A stretch of 12,910 bases of DNA. It comes from an uncultured bacterium. GTDB lineage: Bacteria > Bacillota > Clostridia > TANB77 > CAG-508. The notes beneath the pieces are model-generated. The model made no database searches. It worked only from the letters and a program-made list of their open reading frames with translations, and was not told the DNA's origin. The stretch covers positions 1-12,910 of the forward strand of contig CAJMRU010000014.1 in the NCBI GenBank assembly GCA_905215845.1, written 5' to 3'. The translations under genes and the position numbers were made by a program. This document shows positions 7,251 through 12,910 of the stretch, one piece after another. Within the stretch, counting starts at the first letter, position 1. Each line of letters begins with the position of its first letter.

Positions 7251-7313
7251 TATATACATAAAGAAGGAATAATAAGATATGATTTTACTTAAAACAAAAT
7301 AAGGAGGATATAT

Positions 7314-8030
7314 ATGGAGTTTTTTGATAAATTAGGAAAAAAAGCAAGTGAAGCATATAGAGTAACTGCTGACAAAACAGGCAAAATTGCCAAAGAAACA
7401 AAATTAAAAATTAAAATGGGAGACCTTAAATCAAAAATAAATGACATATATGAAGAAATAGGTAAGATAGTATATGAAAAACATGTAAAGAAAGAACAAA
7501 TTGATATAGAAAAAGATTTAATAGAACAATGCACAAATATAGATGTAATGAGTGACGAAATAGAATCTCTACTAAAAGAATGCTTAGAATTAAAAGATAA
7601 AAAGCAATGTTCAAAATGCTTTACTGAAATTGAAAAAGATGCTAAATTTTGTCCATACTGTGGAATGAAGCAAGATGAAAATAAAGCTGAATTCCGAGAG
7701 GAGATTAAAGAAGAAAAACCAAACGAAGTTCATAAAGAAAATGAAACTAGTCTTACAAAAGTAGAAGAAAAACGTCTTATTAACGTAGAAAAAACTGAAG
7801 AAGAAGTAATAAAGGAAAATGAAAATATTAGTAAAGAAAAGGAAGTTACAAATGAATTAAGAAAAGATTGCCAAGAAAATACTAAAAATAAAGAAACTGA
7901 TAATGACAATGAAAACTTAGAAGAAAAAGAAACTAACCTAGAAAAGACAACAATAATCGAAATAAATCCTACTCCAGAAAATATCACAGAAGAGGAAGTA
8001 AAAAACATAGGAGCAGATGAGAAGAAGTAG
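7314..8030 (+). CDS. Zinc-ribbon protein with coiled-coil head and long acidic tail
   Basis: I do not recognise a named family for this 238-residue protein. It starts MEFFDKLGKKASEAY, followed by a helical, probably coiled-coil region to ~95. A zinc ribbon follows with cysteines at 99, 102, 113 and 116 (CSKC...CPYCG). After ~120 the protein is a low-complexity Glu/Lys/Asn-rich tail of about 118 residues with no hydrophobic segment, probably disordered. No signal peptide or membrane span is seen, so it should be cytoplasmic. ATG 7314 has a strong AAGGAGG seven nt upstream. It lies 63 nt after gpsA and 16 nt before dtd, so it may be cotranscribed with both. Zinc-ribbon proteins of this layout are common hypothetical genes in Clostridia. 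A scaffold or nucleic-acid/protein-binding role is possible but not shown. Confidence 0.85.
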   Translation: MEFFDKLGKKASEAYRVTADKTGKIAKETKLKIKMGDLKSKINDIYEEIGKIVYEKHVKKEQIDIEKDLIEQCTNIDVMSDEIESLLKECLELKDKKQCSKCFTEIEKDAKFCPYCGMKQDENKAEFREEIKEEKPNEVHKENETSLTKVEEKRLINVEKTEEEVIKENENISKEKEVTNELRKDCQENTKNKETDNDNENLEEKETNLEKTTIIEINPTPENITEEEVKNIGADEKK

Positions 8031-8046
8031 AATAAAGAGGTAGAAA

Positions 8047-8484
8047 ATGAAAATAGTAGTTCAAAGAGTAAAAGAAGCAAAAGTTGAAGTAGATAATGAA
8101 ATTGTAGGAAAAATAGAAAAAGGTTTTTTAGTATTAATAGGAATAACACATACAGATACAAAGGAAAATGCAGATTATTTAGTTAAAAAACTATGTAATT
8201 TAAGAGTATTTGAAGATGAAGAAGGAAAAATGAATAAAGCTTTAAAAGATGTAGATGGAAAATTGCTATTAATATCTCAATTTACATTGTATTCAAATTG
8301 TTCACAAGGAAATAGACCATCATTTATAGAAGCAGCAAGACCAGAACAAGCAAATGAATTATATGAGTATTTTTGTGAAGAATGTAGCAAAAATGATATA
8401 GAAGTGCAAAAAGGAATTTTTGGTGCTGATATGCAAGTAAGCCTTTTAAATGATGGACCAGTTACAATAATCATTGAAAAATAA
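8047..8484 (+). CDS. dtd: D-aminoacyl-tRNA deacylase Dtd
   Basis: Dtd hydrolyses D-amino acids (and glycine mischarged on tRNA-Ala) from tRNA, protecting translation from wrong aminoacyl-tRNAs. The 145-residue length is typical. Family motifs are present: the N-terminal MKIVVQRVKEAKVEV strand, the catalytic SQFTLY at 77-82, the RPSF that follows (90-93), and the C-terminal cross-subunit NDGPVT motif at 135-140 with the Gly-Pro of the chiral selection site. The ATG follows AAAGAGGTAGAAA, a good ribosome binding site, 16 nt after the zinc-ribbon gene. A hairpin terminator follows the stop codon, so dtd likely ends the transcript. Its placement after a zinc-ribbon gene differs from the relA-dtd pairing seen in many Bacillota. 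Confidence 0.97.
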   Translation: MKIVVQRVKEAKVEVDNEIVGKIEKGFLVLIGITHTDTKENADYLVKKLCNLRVFEDEEGKMNKALKDVDGKLLLISQFTLYSNCSQGNRPSFIEAARPEQANELYEYFCEECSKNDIEVQKGIFGADMQVSLLNDGPVTIIIEK

Positions 8485-8495
8485 ATAAATATTAG

Positions 8496-8533
8496 AAAAG
8501 GCTATCCATAAATTTTAATCAAGGATAGCTTTT
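8496..8533 (+). terminator. Rho-independent terminator after dtd
   Basis: GCTATCC (8501-8507) pairs with GGATAGC (8523-8529), extended by AAAA/TTTT pairing across one bulged G. The loop is 15 nt. The T-run is short, so termination may be partial. Confidence 0.65.
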
Positions 8534-8580
8534 GAAATATTTTATGATTTTTGTAAAAACTATTTCTTTATAAAAAGATA

Positions 8581-8589
8581 TGATATAAA
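8581..8589 (+). promoter_or_regulatory. Putative extended -10 promoter for the paralogous membrane-protein pair
   Basis: TGATATAAA resembles the extended -10 (TGnTATAAT) found before the YhcG-family gene. No well-spaced -35 is seen. It lies 50 bases before ATG 8639, in the gap after the dtd terminator. Confidence 0.45.
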
Positions 8590-8638
8590 ATAAATACAAA
8601 CTTAAAAGTTTCTAATGTAAAGGGGGACAAAATAAATA

Positions 8639-9241
8639 ATGAAAAATTTGAATTCAAGTAAAATAATATCAAATTTAGTCAGAATATCAATAATTATAAT
8701 AGCTATTTTTCTAATAATAAATAAACAATATGAAAACTTAGGAATACTAGCAATTACGATGATATTAACATTTTATGATGTTCTAGTTGAAAAATTATTA
8801 AAAATAAAATTAGATAACAAACTAAAAAACTCAATAATACTATTTATCTTTGGAGCACAATGTTTAGGTAGTGTACTAGATTTTTACGGAAAATTTTTAT
8901 GGTGGGATACAATGTTACATACTATATCAGGAGTTATATTCTACTTTGTAGGAACAACGATAATAGAACAAATGAGTAAAAAATATGATAATCAAAATAT
9001 TAATAAAATGATAGTAATATCATTTGGAATTTGTTTTGCCTTAGCTTCAGGAGTTGTATGGGAAATATTTGAATATGGAGTAGATACATTCTTAGGACAA
9101 AATATGCAAATAACAGAAGGATTAGTAGGTAGAGAAGCAATAAAAGACACTATGATTGATTTGATTTCAGTAACAATTGGAACAATAGTAATATCAATCT
9201 TAGATAGTTTTTTAAGAAAAAGAAAAGAAGAAAAGGAATAA
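8639..9241 (+). CDS. Polytopic membrane protein, YjdF/DUF2238-like, paralog 1
   Basis: A 200-residue integral membrane protein of unknown function. Hydrophobic segments lie at ~10-27, ~33-48, ~64-80, ~95-110, ~123-142 and ~172-190. Polar residues sit in or beside these segments in a pattern shared with the next gene: WWDTMLHTISG (88-98), VVWEIFEYGVD (139-149), NMQ (155-157) and DTMIDL (170-175). The D-x3-H and E-x2-E-x3-D arrangement recalls the DUF2238/YjdF family (relationship judged by eye, no search made) and could form a metal or active site at the membrane; that is inference. AAAGGGGG lies 12 nt before the ATG, a longer spacer than usual, so the start is likely but not certain. The C-terminus is basic and acidic (RKRKEEKE). 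The next gene starts after only 3 bases. Confidence 0.8.
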   Translation: MKNLNSSKIISNLVRISIIIIAIFLIINKQYENLGILAITMILTFYDVLVEKLLKIKLDNKLKNSIILFIFGAQCLGSVLDFYGKFLWWDTMLHTISGVIFYFVGTTIIEQMSKKYDNQNINKMIVISFGICFALASGVVWEIFEYGVDTFLGQNMQITEGLVGREAIKDTMIDLISVTIGTIVISILDSFLRKRKEEKE

Positions 9242-9244
9242 AAA

Positions 9245-10063
9245 ATGAAAAAAGATAAAGTAAAAAAATATAGAAAAAGAGACTTGACCGTATATATTGT
9301 ACTAAGATTATTAGTAATAATTACAATAGTTGTTCAAGCTATTAGAGGAAATTTTGAAAATGTATTTTTATGTGTTTTAACTTTAATACTATTTACAATA
9401 CCATCTATTATAGATAAAAAATTGAATATTAAATTACCAAATGCATTAGAAGTAATAATATTATTATTTATATTTTCAGCAGAGATATTAGGAGAAATAC
9501 AAAATTTTTATGGTATATTCAAATTTTGGGATACAATGTTACACACAATAAATGGATTTCTATGTGCAGCAATAGGATTTTCAATGATTGATATTTTAAA
9601 TAGAAGCCCTAGATTTCATTTGAAAATGTCACCACTATTTGTAGCGTTAGTAGCATTTTGTTTTTCAATGACAATAGGAATATTATGGGAATTCTTTGAA
9701 TACGGCTCAGATATATTCTTCAAAACTGATATGCAAAAAGACAGAATAACATCTTCAATAGCATCAGTAGAAATTAATGAATCAAGAAAAAATATACCAA
9801 TAAAAATAAATAATATTGAAAAAGAAGTAATAAGTTACTATGAAAACGGAGAATTAAAACAAAGAGTGATAGAAGGTGGACATTTAGACATAGGAATAAA
9901 AGATACAATGAAAGATTTATTTGTAAATTTCATTGGTGCAGTAGTATTTTCAATAATAGGATTATTGTATATTAAAAATAGAGATGAATATAAATTTGCT
10001 GAGAATTTTATACCAACTATGAAGATTAAAGAAGAAAAGAGGCCAACAAAAATTAATAAATAA
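9245..10063 (+). CDS. Polytopic membrane protein, YjdF/DUF2238-like, paralog 2
   Basis: A 272-residue membrane protein paralogous to the preceding gene, three bases downstream of it. It shares the signature FWDTMLHTING (94-104), ILWEFFEYGSD (146-156), DMQ (162-164) and DTMKDL (220-225). Hydrophobic segments lie at ~14-32, ~38-54, ~68-84, ~100-117, ~130-148 and ~224-243. Between DMQ and DTMKDL it has about 42 residues more than paralog 1, a polar insert (165-218) that probably sits as a soluble domain on one side of the membrane. A basic N-terminus (KKDKVKKYRKR) suggests that end is cytoplasmic. The function is unknown. The last few residues (about RPTKINK) lie where the sequence switches to another genome and may not be native; the true C-terminus could differ. 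Confidence 0.8.
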   Translation: MKKDKVKKYRKRDLTVYIVLRLLVIITIVVQAIRGNFENVFLCVLTLILFTIPSIIDKKLNIKLPNALEVIILLFIFSAEILGEIQNFYGIFKFWDTMLHTINGFLCAAIGFSMIDILNRSPRFHLKMSPLFVALVAFCFSMTIGILWEFFEYGSDIFFKTDMQKDRITSSIASVEINESRKNIPIKINNIEKEVISYYENGELKQRVIEGGHLDIGIKDTMKDLFVNFIGAVVFSIIGLLYIKNRDEYKFAENFIPTMKIKEEKRPTKINK

Positions 10064-10065
10064 TT
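10015..10065. other. Probable genome or assembly boundary (chimeric junction)
   Basis: Leftward, this stretch reads as the end of membrane paralog 2. On the minus strand it still reads as TspO (LFINFCWPLFFFN), then TspO-like sequence stops abruptly. Codon choice changes across it: gpsA uses AGA for arginine throughout, while exoA uses four AGA and five CGN codons. Both genes fit the overlap, so the exact breakpoint cannot be placed better than a few tens of bases. Confidence 0.65.
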
Positions 10066-10309
10066 GAACGGTATAAAGAATGAAAGCATTTTCTCGACGA
10101 TCATCCTGGCTTATATAAATCATATAACTAGAGATACCCATCAAAATATAAAGAAAAGTCCAAACAATTGGAAATAACCATCCTGGAGGGGATAATAAAG
10201 GTTTATTTAGATGCATATATGTTTCCATTTGTTGACGTGTTAACCAAGCACTTAATCCACCTACAAGTAATGGAATAATAAGATTTATTATAAATGTTCT
10301 TTTTTTCAT
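10027..10309 (-). pseudogene. tspO: TspO/MBR-family protein, C-terminally truncated at the junction
   Basis: TspO proteins are small five-helix membrane proteins (about 150-160 residues) that bind porphyrins and related ligands. Start ATG 10309 has AGGTGA at 10315-10320 six nt upstream; the in-frame GTG at 10318 overlaps this site and is less likely. From this start the hallmarks are HLNKPLLSPPGWLFPIVWTF (residues 33-52), then YILMGISSYMIY and YTVQLFINFCWPLFF (~79-93), covering helices 1-3. After about residue 95 the frame continues as unrelated residues (KILSKFIFISIFNIQ) to a stop at 9962-9964, antisense to the membrane-protein gene. Helices 4 and 5, roughly 55 residues, are absent and not found elsewhere in the window. 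Truncation at a chimeric joint is the simplest reading. It is transcribed divergently from exoA. Confidence 0.85.
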
Positions 10310-10354
10310 TATGTTCACCTAATTTAGTATATCCATATTTATTAAAAATAGACG

Positions 10355-10383
10355 TTCAAATCATGAATGAGATGTTATATAAT
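10355..10383 (+). promoter_or_regulatory. Promoter for exoA
   Basis: TTCAAA (10355-10360) and a perfect TATAAT (10378-10383) are 17 bp apart, ending 26 nt before ATG 10410. It lies in the ~100-base divergent region shared with tspO. Confidence 0.7.
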
Positions 10384-10409
10384 AGAATATATTGGAGAAA
10401 GAGGTAACT

Positions 10410-11159
10410 ATGAAATTAGTAAGTTGGAATGTAAATGGAATAAGAGCATGTTTACAAAAAGGTTTTTTAGATAGTTTTCATCAATTAGATGCTGATATTT
10501 TTTGTGTTCAAGAAACAAAAATGCAAAGTGGACAAGCTGATTTAACAATTGAAGGTTATGATTTTTATTTAAATAGTGCGGTAAAAAAAGGTTATAGTGG
10601 AACACTTATTTATACTAAGAAGAAACCATTAAATGTTTTTTATGGAATGAATAAAGAAGAACATGATCAAGAAGGTAGATTGATTACATTAGAATTTGAA
10701 GATTATTATGTGATTACTTGTTACACTCCTAATAGTCAAAATGAATTAAAACGTTTATCTTATCGAATGAAATGGGAAGATGATTTTTTAGCATATCTTG
10801 AAAGTTTGGATAAGCCACTTATTTTATGTGGAGATTTAAATGTTGCTCATCAAGAGATTGATTTAAAAAATCCTCAATCAAATCATAAAAATGCAGGTTT
10901 TTCAGATGAAGAAAGAGCAAAGATGACACAATTATTAAGTCATGGTTTTATTGATACGTATCGTTATCTTTATCCGTTAAAAGAAGGAGTTTATTCTTGG
11001 TGGTCTTATCGCTTTAAAGCAAGAGAAAAGAACGCGGGTTGGCGTATTGACTATTTTATTGTTAGTGAGTGTTTGAAAGATAAAATTATAGACGCTACAA
11101 TTGAAACATCAATTATGGGAAGTGATCATTGTCCAGTGACACTTACGATTGATCTTTAG
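10410..11159 (+). CDS. exoA: Exodeoxyribonuclease III / AP endonuclease (ExoA)
   Basis: This cytoplasmic base-excision-repair enzyme cuts DNA 5' of abasic sites and removes blocked 3' ends, using Mg2+. ATG 10410 gives 249 residues, the family's usual length, with AAAGAGGT upstream; the in-frame TTG at 10392 would overlap the ribosome binding site and is rejected. Motifs in order are SWNVNGIRA (5-13), the metal ligand E35 in QETK, Y105 in CYTPNSQ, the catalytic GDLNVAH with D142 and N144, WWSYRFKAREKNAGWRIDYF (197-216), and the C-terminal GSDHCPV with D239 and H240. All catalytic residues are present. Codon use (CGT/CGA/CGC arginine, ATT isoleucine) differs clearly from genes left of ~10,020. 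A short membrane-protein gene follows after nine bases. Confidence 0.97.
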   Translation: MKLVSWNVNGIRACLQKGFLDSFHQLDADIFCVQETKMQSGQADLTIEGYDFYLNSAVKKGYSGTLIYTKKKPLNVFYGMNKEEHDQEGRLITLEFEDYYVITCYTPNSQNELKRLSYRMKWEDDFLAYLESLDKPLILCGDLNVAHQEIDLKNPQSNHKNAGFSDEERAKMTQLLSHGFIDTYRYLYPLKEGVYSWWSYRFKAREKNAGWRIDYFIVSECLKDKIIDATIETSIMGSDHCPVTLTIDL

Positions 11160-11168
11160 TGGAGGTGT

Positions 11169-11282
11169 ATGATGAATTTGATACAAACAATTAACTTTTC
11201 GCCATTGATTACAATTTCTATTATTGCCTTGACGATTGTTTTAACAATTTTTGGTTATTATTATATTAAAGCAAAACATTAA
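11169..11282 (+). CDS. Small single-span membrane protein (37 aa)
   Basis: A short reading frame starting MMNLIQTINFSPLITI and ending YYYIKAKH. GGAGGTG (11161-11167) lies directly before ATG 11169; a second ATG at 11172 gives better spacing and may be the real start (36 aa). Residues ~12-32 form one hydrophobic helix, followed by a short basic C-terminal tail. The frame starts nine bases after the exoA stop, with the ribosome binding site immediately behind it, and is closed by a strong terminator 1 base after its own stop. This layout supports a real translated gene cotranscribed with exoA. I do not recognise a family, and proteins this small are often missed in annotation. Confidence 0.65.
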   Translation: MMNLIQTINFSPLITISIIALTIVLTIFGYYYIKAKH

Positions 11283-11320
11283 AAAGAAGGAAAATACATT
11301 TCCTTCTTTCTTTTATTTTT
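11283..11320. terminator. Bidirectional rho-independent terminator between convergent genes
   Basis: AAAGAAGGAAA (11283-11293) and TTTCCTTCTTT (11299-11309) form a perfect 11-bp stem with a 5-nt loop, with T-rich sequence to the right and A-rich sequence to the left. It can end both the exoA/small-protein transcript and the pfp transcript, whose stop codon is at 11313-11315. Confidence 0.88.
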
Positions 11321-12548
11321 CTAAATGTTTACAACTATAATATGATGGAATACCATCTTTATATGTGACATGAACTTCTCCTTGAATAAGTGGATATAAA
11401 TATTCATAAAGTTCTGGAGTAATATCATTACCTTCTTTGTTGATCCATTCTACAGGAATCTTTTGTTCATAGTTAGCTACTTCTCTTACATCAGTAGAAA
11501 TATAATCAATTTCATAAGGATGGTTAGATACACGTTTGAATCCCATTACATGCCCTGAAACATTTTCTAAAGCCTTATCAACAGCTTTAGAACCAATTAC
11601 AAATGATTCATTTAAATCAGTTTTACTAGCAATATGCATAGCACATCTTTGTAATACATTTAATTCAATACTTCTTACTTTACATCCAAATTCTTTAAAT
11701 ACTAAAGATTCAAGTAACTTTCCTGTTCCTGAATGTAAAACATGTCCAAATGCATCTTTTTTAGCGTATTTACTATCATCATCTAAGAAATGACCGTTTT
11801 GATCTCTAATTCCTTCAGATACAGCAATAACAACGCATCTTTTTCTTTTCATTACTTCATGAATATCAGCTAAAAATTTATCTTTATCAAAAACAACTTC
11901 TGGTAAATAAATAAGATCAGGTGCAACATTATATTCATTTCTTGCAAGAGCTGCAGCAGCTGTTAACCATCCTGCATTTCTTCCCATGATTTCAATGATT
12001 GTCACTGATTGTAATTGATAAATTAAACTATCATGCACAACTTCTAAGATTGAAGCTGCAACATATTTAGCGGCAGAACCAAATCCTGGTGTATGATCTG
12101 TTCCCATTAAGTCGTTATCAATTGTTTTAGGAATACCGATAAAATGAATATCACTATTGATATATTTAGCGTAGTTATCTAATTTCATAACGGTATCCAT
12201 TGAATCATTACCACCAATATAGAAAAAGTCAGTGATTTCTAATTCTTTTAAAATTCTAAATAATTTAACATAAGTATCTTCATCATCTTGAAAAGTAGGT
12301 AATTTATAACGGCAAGAACCTAAATACATGGCAGGTGTTTGTTTTAAAGCGTTGATTTTATCACCATCATCAAATTCTTCTAATAAATCCATATATCTAC
12401 CTTCCAATAGACCTTTGATACCATTGATCATCCCATAAACATTATCAAATTCTTGAGATGCTTTAGCACGATGAATAATCCCAGCAAGACTAGCATTAAT
12501 TGCGATTGTGGGTCCTCCAGATTGTCCAATAATACAGTTTCTTTTCAT
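11313..12548 (-). CDS. pfp: 6-phosphofructokinase, pyrophosphate-dependent type
   Basis: This cytoplasmic glycolytic enzyme converts fructose 6-phosphate to fructose 1,6-bisphosphate, here probably with pyrophosphate rather than ATP and so reversibly. The 411-residue protein starts MKRNCIIGQSGGPT, with the phosphate-binding GQSGGPT at 8-14. Two positions set donor choice in the family. GGNDS at 112-116 has Asp where ATP enzymes have Gly (GGDGS), and PKTIDND at 140-146 has Lys where ATP enzymes have Gly (PGTIDND). Both point to pyrophosphate. The substrate-binding EIMGRNAGW (186-194) and GTDHTPGFGSA (149-159) are intact. ATG 12548 has AAAGGAG (12559-12565) ten nt upstream. It converges on the exoA unit through a shared terminator. 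Use of PPi saves ATP and is common in anaerobic Bacillota. Confidence 0.95.
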   Translation of the reverse strand: MKRNCIIGQSGGPTIAINASLAGIIHRAKASQEFDNVYGMINGIKGLLEGRYMDLLEEFDDGDKINALKQTPAMYLGSCRYKLPTFQDDEDTYVKLFRILKELEITDFFYIGGNDSMDTVMKLDNYAKYINSDIHFIGIPKTIDNDLMGTDHTPGFGSAAKYVAASILEVVHDSLIYQLQSVTIIEIMGRNAGWLTAAAALARNEYNVAPDLIYLPEVVFDKDKFLADIHEVMKRKRCVVIAVSEGIRDQNGHFLDDDSKYAKKDAFGHVLHSGTGKLLESLVFKEFGCKVRSIELNVLQRCAMHIASKTDLNESFVIGSKAVDKALENVSGHVMGFKRVSNHPYEIDYISTDVREVANYEQKIPVEWINKEGNDITPELYEYLYPLIQGEVHVTYKDGIPSYYSCKHLEK

Positions 12549-12591
12549 ATTCTTCTGTCTCCTTTAACGCCTTTATTCTATCAAATACCTT

Positions 12592-12597
12592 TGTCAA
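12592..12597 (-). promoter_or_regulatory. Possible -35 box for pfp
   Basis: Read on the minus strand this is a perfect TTGACA 44 bases before the pfp ATG. No convincing -10 lies 16-18 bp downstream; the nearest match, TAGAAT (12575-12580), is only 11 bp away. The promoter assignment is therefore tentative. Confidence 0.35.
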
Positions 12598-12611
12598 ATA
12601 AAAGCAATCTC

Positions 12612-12910
12612 TTATTCTTTTTGTCTTTTTTTGATGAAAATAAGTGTTAAGATCACAATAGCAAGAATAATGAGAACAATAAAATAAAGCAAAAGCTGTT
12701 GATTTTCTTTTTTAGAAATTACACGAAAAGATAAATCATTTCCTTCAATAAAAATCTCGAAAAGATTTATAGTCACAACATTTTGTTGATATTTACCTAT
12801 ATTACTAGAAATAATAGTACCAGGCATAGTAATTTTAAAGTTACAAGTGGCATTACTTGAATTTAAAAGTTTTAATGTATTTTTATAATGACTTAATTCT
12901 GAAGTGTCTA
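12612..12910 (-). CDS. Membrane-anchored protein with LppM/DUF3153-like C-terminal domain (5' partial)
   Basis: The frame is open from the right edge (reading in as DTSELSHYKNTLKLLNSSNA) to a stop at 12612-12614, about 99 visible residues, so the start lies outside the window. The ATG at 12827 is internal. The segment FKITMPGTIISSNIGKYQQN, then VVTINLFEI, resembles the beta-strand pattern of LppM/DUF3153 domains (a V-x-x-P-G-x-I-x-x-x-N strand followed by a strand with alternating V/W residues), typical of secreted lipoprotein-like proteins. One transmembrane helix (LLLYFIVLIILAIVILTLIFI) then leads to a basic tail KKRQKE, so the visible domain is probably outside and the C-terminus inside. 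A lipobox or signal peptide cannot be checked. It ends 63 bases before the pfp ATG on the same strand. The family call is by eye only. Confidence 0.7.
   Translation of the reverse strand, partial: DTSELSHYKNTLKLLNSSNATCNFKITMPGTIISSNIGKYQQNVVTINLFEIFIEGNDLSFRVISKKENQQLLLYFIVLIILAIVILTLIFIKKRQKE

Noticed and set aside
7279..7302. Seven-codon open frame (MILLKTK) just before the zinc-ribbon gene, ending at its ribosome binding site
   Set aside because: It is preceded by a weak GAAGGA, but frames this short are expected by chance in AT-rich DNA and there is no paired attenuator hairpin.
7730..8161. Long minus-strand open frame opposite the zinc-ribbon and dtd genes
   Set aside because: It is an antisense shadow of Glu/Lys-rich codons, giving a Ser/Phe/Leu-rich product with no recognisable motif, and lies over two well-supported genes.
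10392..10409. TTG at 10392 as the exoA start
   Set aside because: The extra residues would be encoded by the ribosome binding site itself; ATG 10410 starts exactly at the conserved MKLVSWNVNG.

Overview
The window reads as very AT-rich Bacillota DNA and appears to contain pieces of two different genomes. From base 1 to about 10,020-10,065 the genes look like those of an AT-rich, gut-type Clostridia: AGA is nearly the only arginine codon, ATA is the usual isoleucine codon, and ribosome binding sites are strong and purine-rich. From about 10,065 to the end, codon use changes (CGT/CGA/CGC arginine and ATT isoleucine become common), and the genes (TspO, ExoA, PPi-type phosphofructokinase) fit an Erysipelotrichales-like Bacillota. 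A tspO gene on the minus strand is cut off exactly at this boundary. The likeliest explanation is an assembly chimera. A true recombination or transfer boundary is the alternative. The taxonomic names are inference from codon use and protein style; no search was run.

Layout, left part. A GH18 glycosidase with stalk-like and SH3-like domains enters from the left edge and ends in a rho-independent terminator. Next comes a YhcG/DUF1016-family PDDEXK nuclease gene, broken by one extra base between its N-terminal and nuclease domains. It has its own extended -10 promoter and a perfect 11+1+11 palindrome in its leader, and the same palindrome recurs inside the gene. A second, nearly identical copy of the upstream terminator follows it. 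An apparently intact IS30-family element with about 26-bp imperfect terminal repeats sits 4 bp beyond that terminator.

A housekeeping cluster follows: der (ribosome-assembly GTPase), plsY and gpsA. The last two are consecutive steps of phospholipid synthesis: GpsA makes sn-glycerol-3-phosphate and PlsY acylates it. A zinc-ribbon protein with a long acidic tail and dtd (D-aminoacyl-tRNA deacylase) come next on the same strand, closed by a terminator. Two adjacent paralogous membrane proteins sharing a W-D-x3-H / W-E-x2-E-Y-x2-D / D-T-M-x-D-L signature form a separate two-gene unit up to the boundary.

Layout, right part. Truncated tspO (minus) and exoA (plus) are divergent. A 37-residue single-span membrane protein follows exoA with a strong ribosome binding site. 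A bidirectional terminator separates it from the convergent pfp gene (minus). A partial membrane-anchored protein with an LppM-like C-terminal domain (minus) runs off the right edge.

No tRNA, rRNA, CRISPR array or known riboswitch was recognised. No gene-free stretch exceeds 300 bases. The least ordinary structures are the duplicated palindrome in and before the YhcG gene, the repeated terminator that brackets that gene, and the genome boundary inside tspO.
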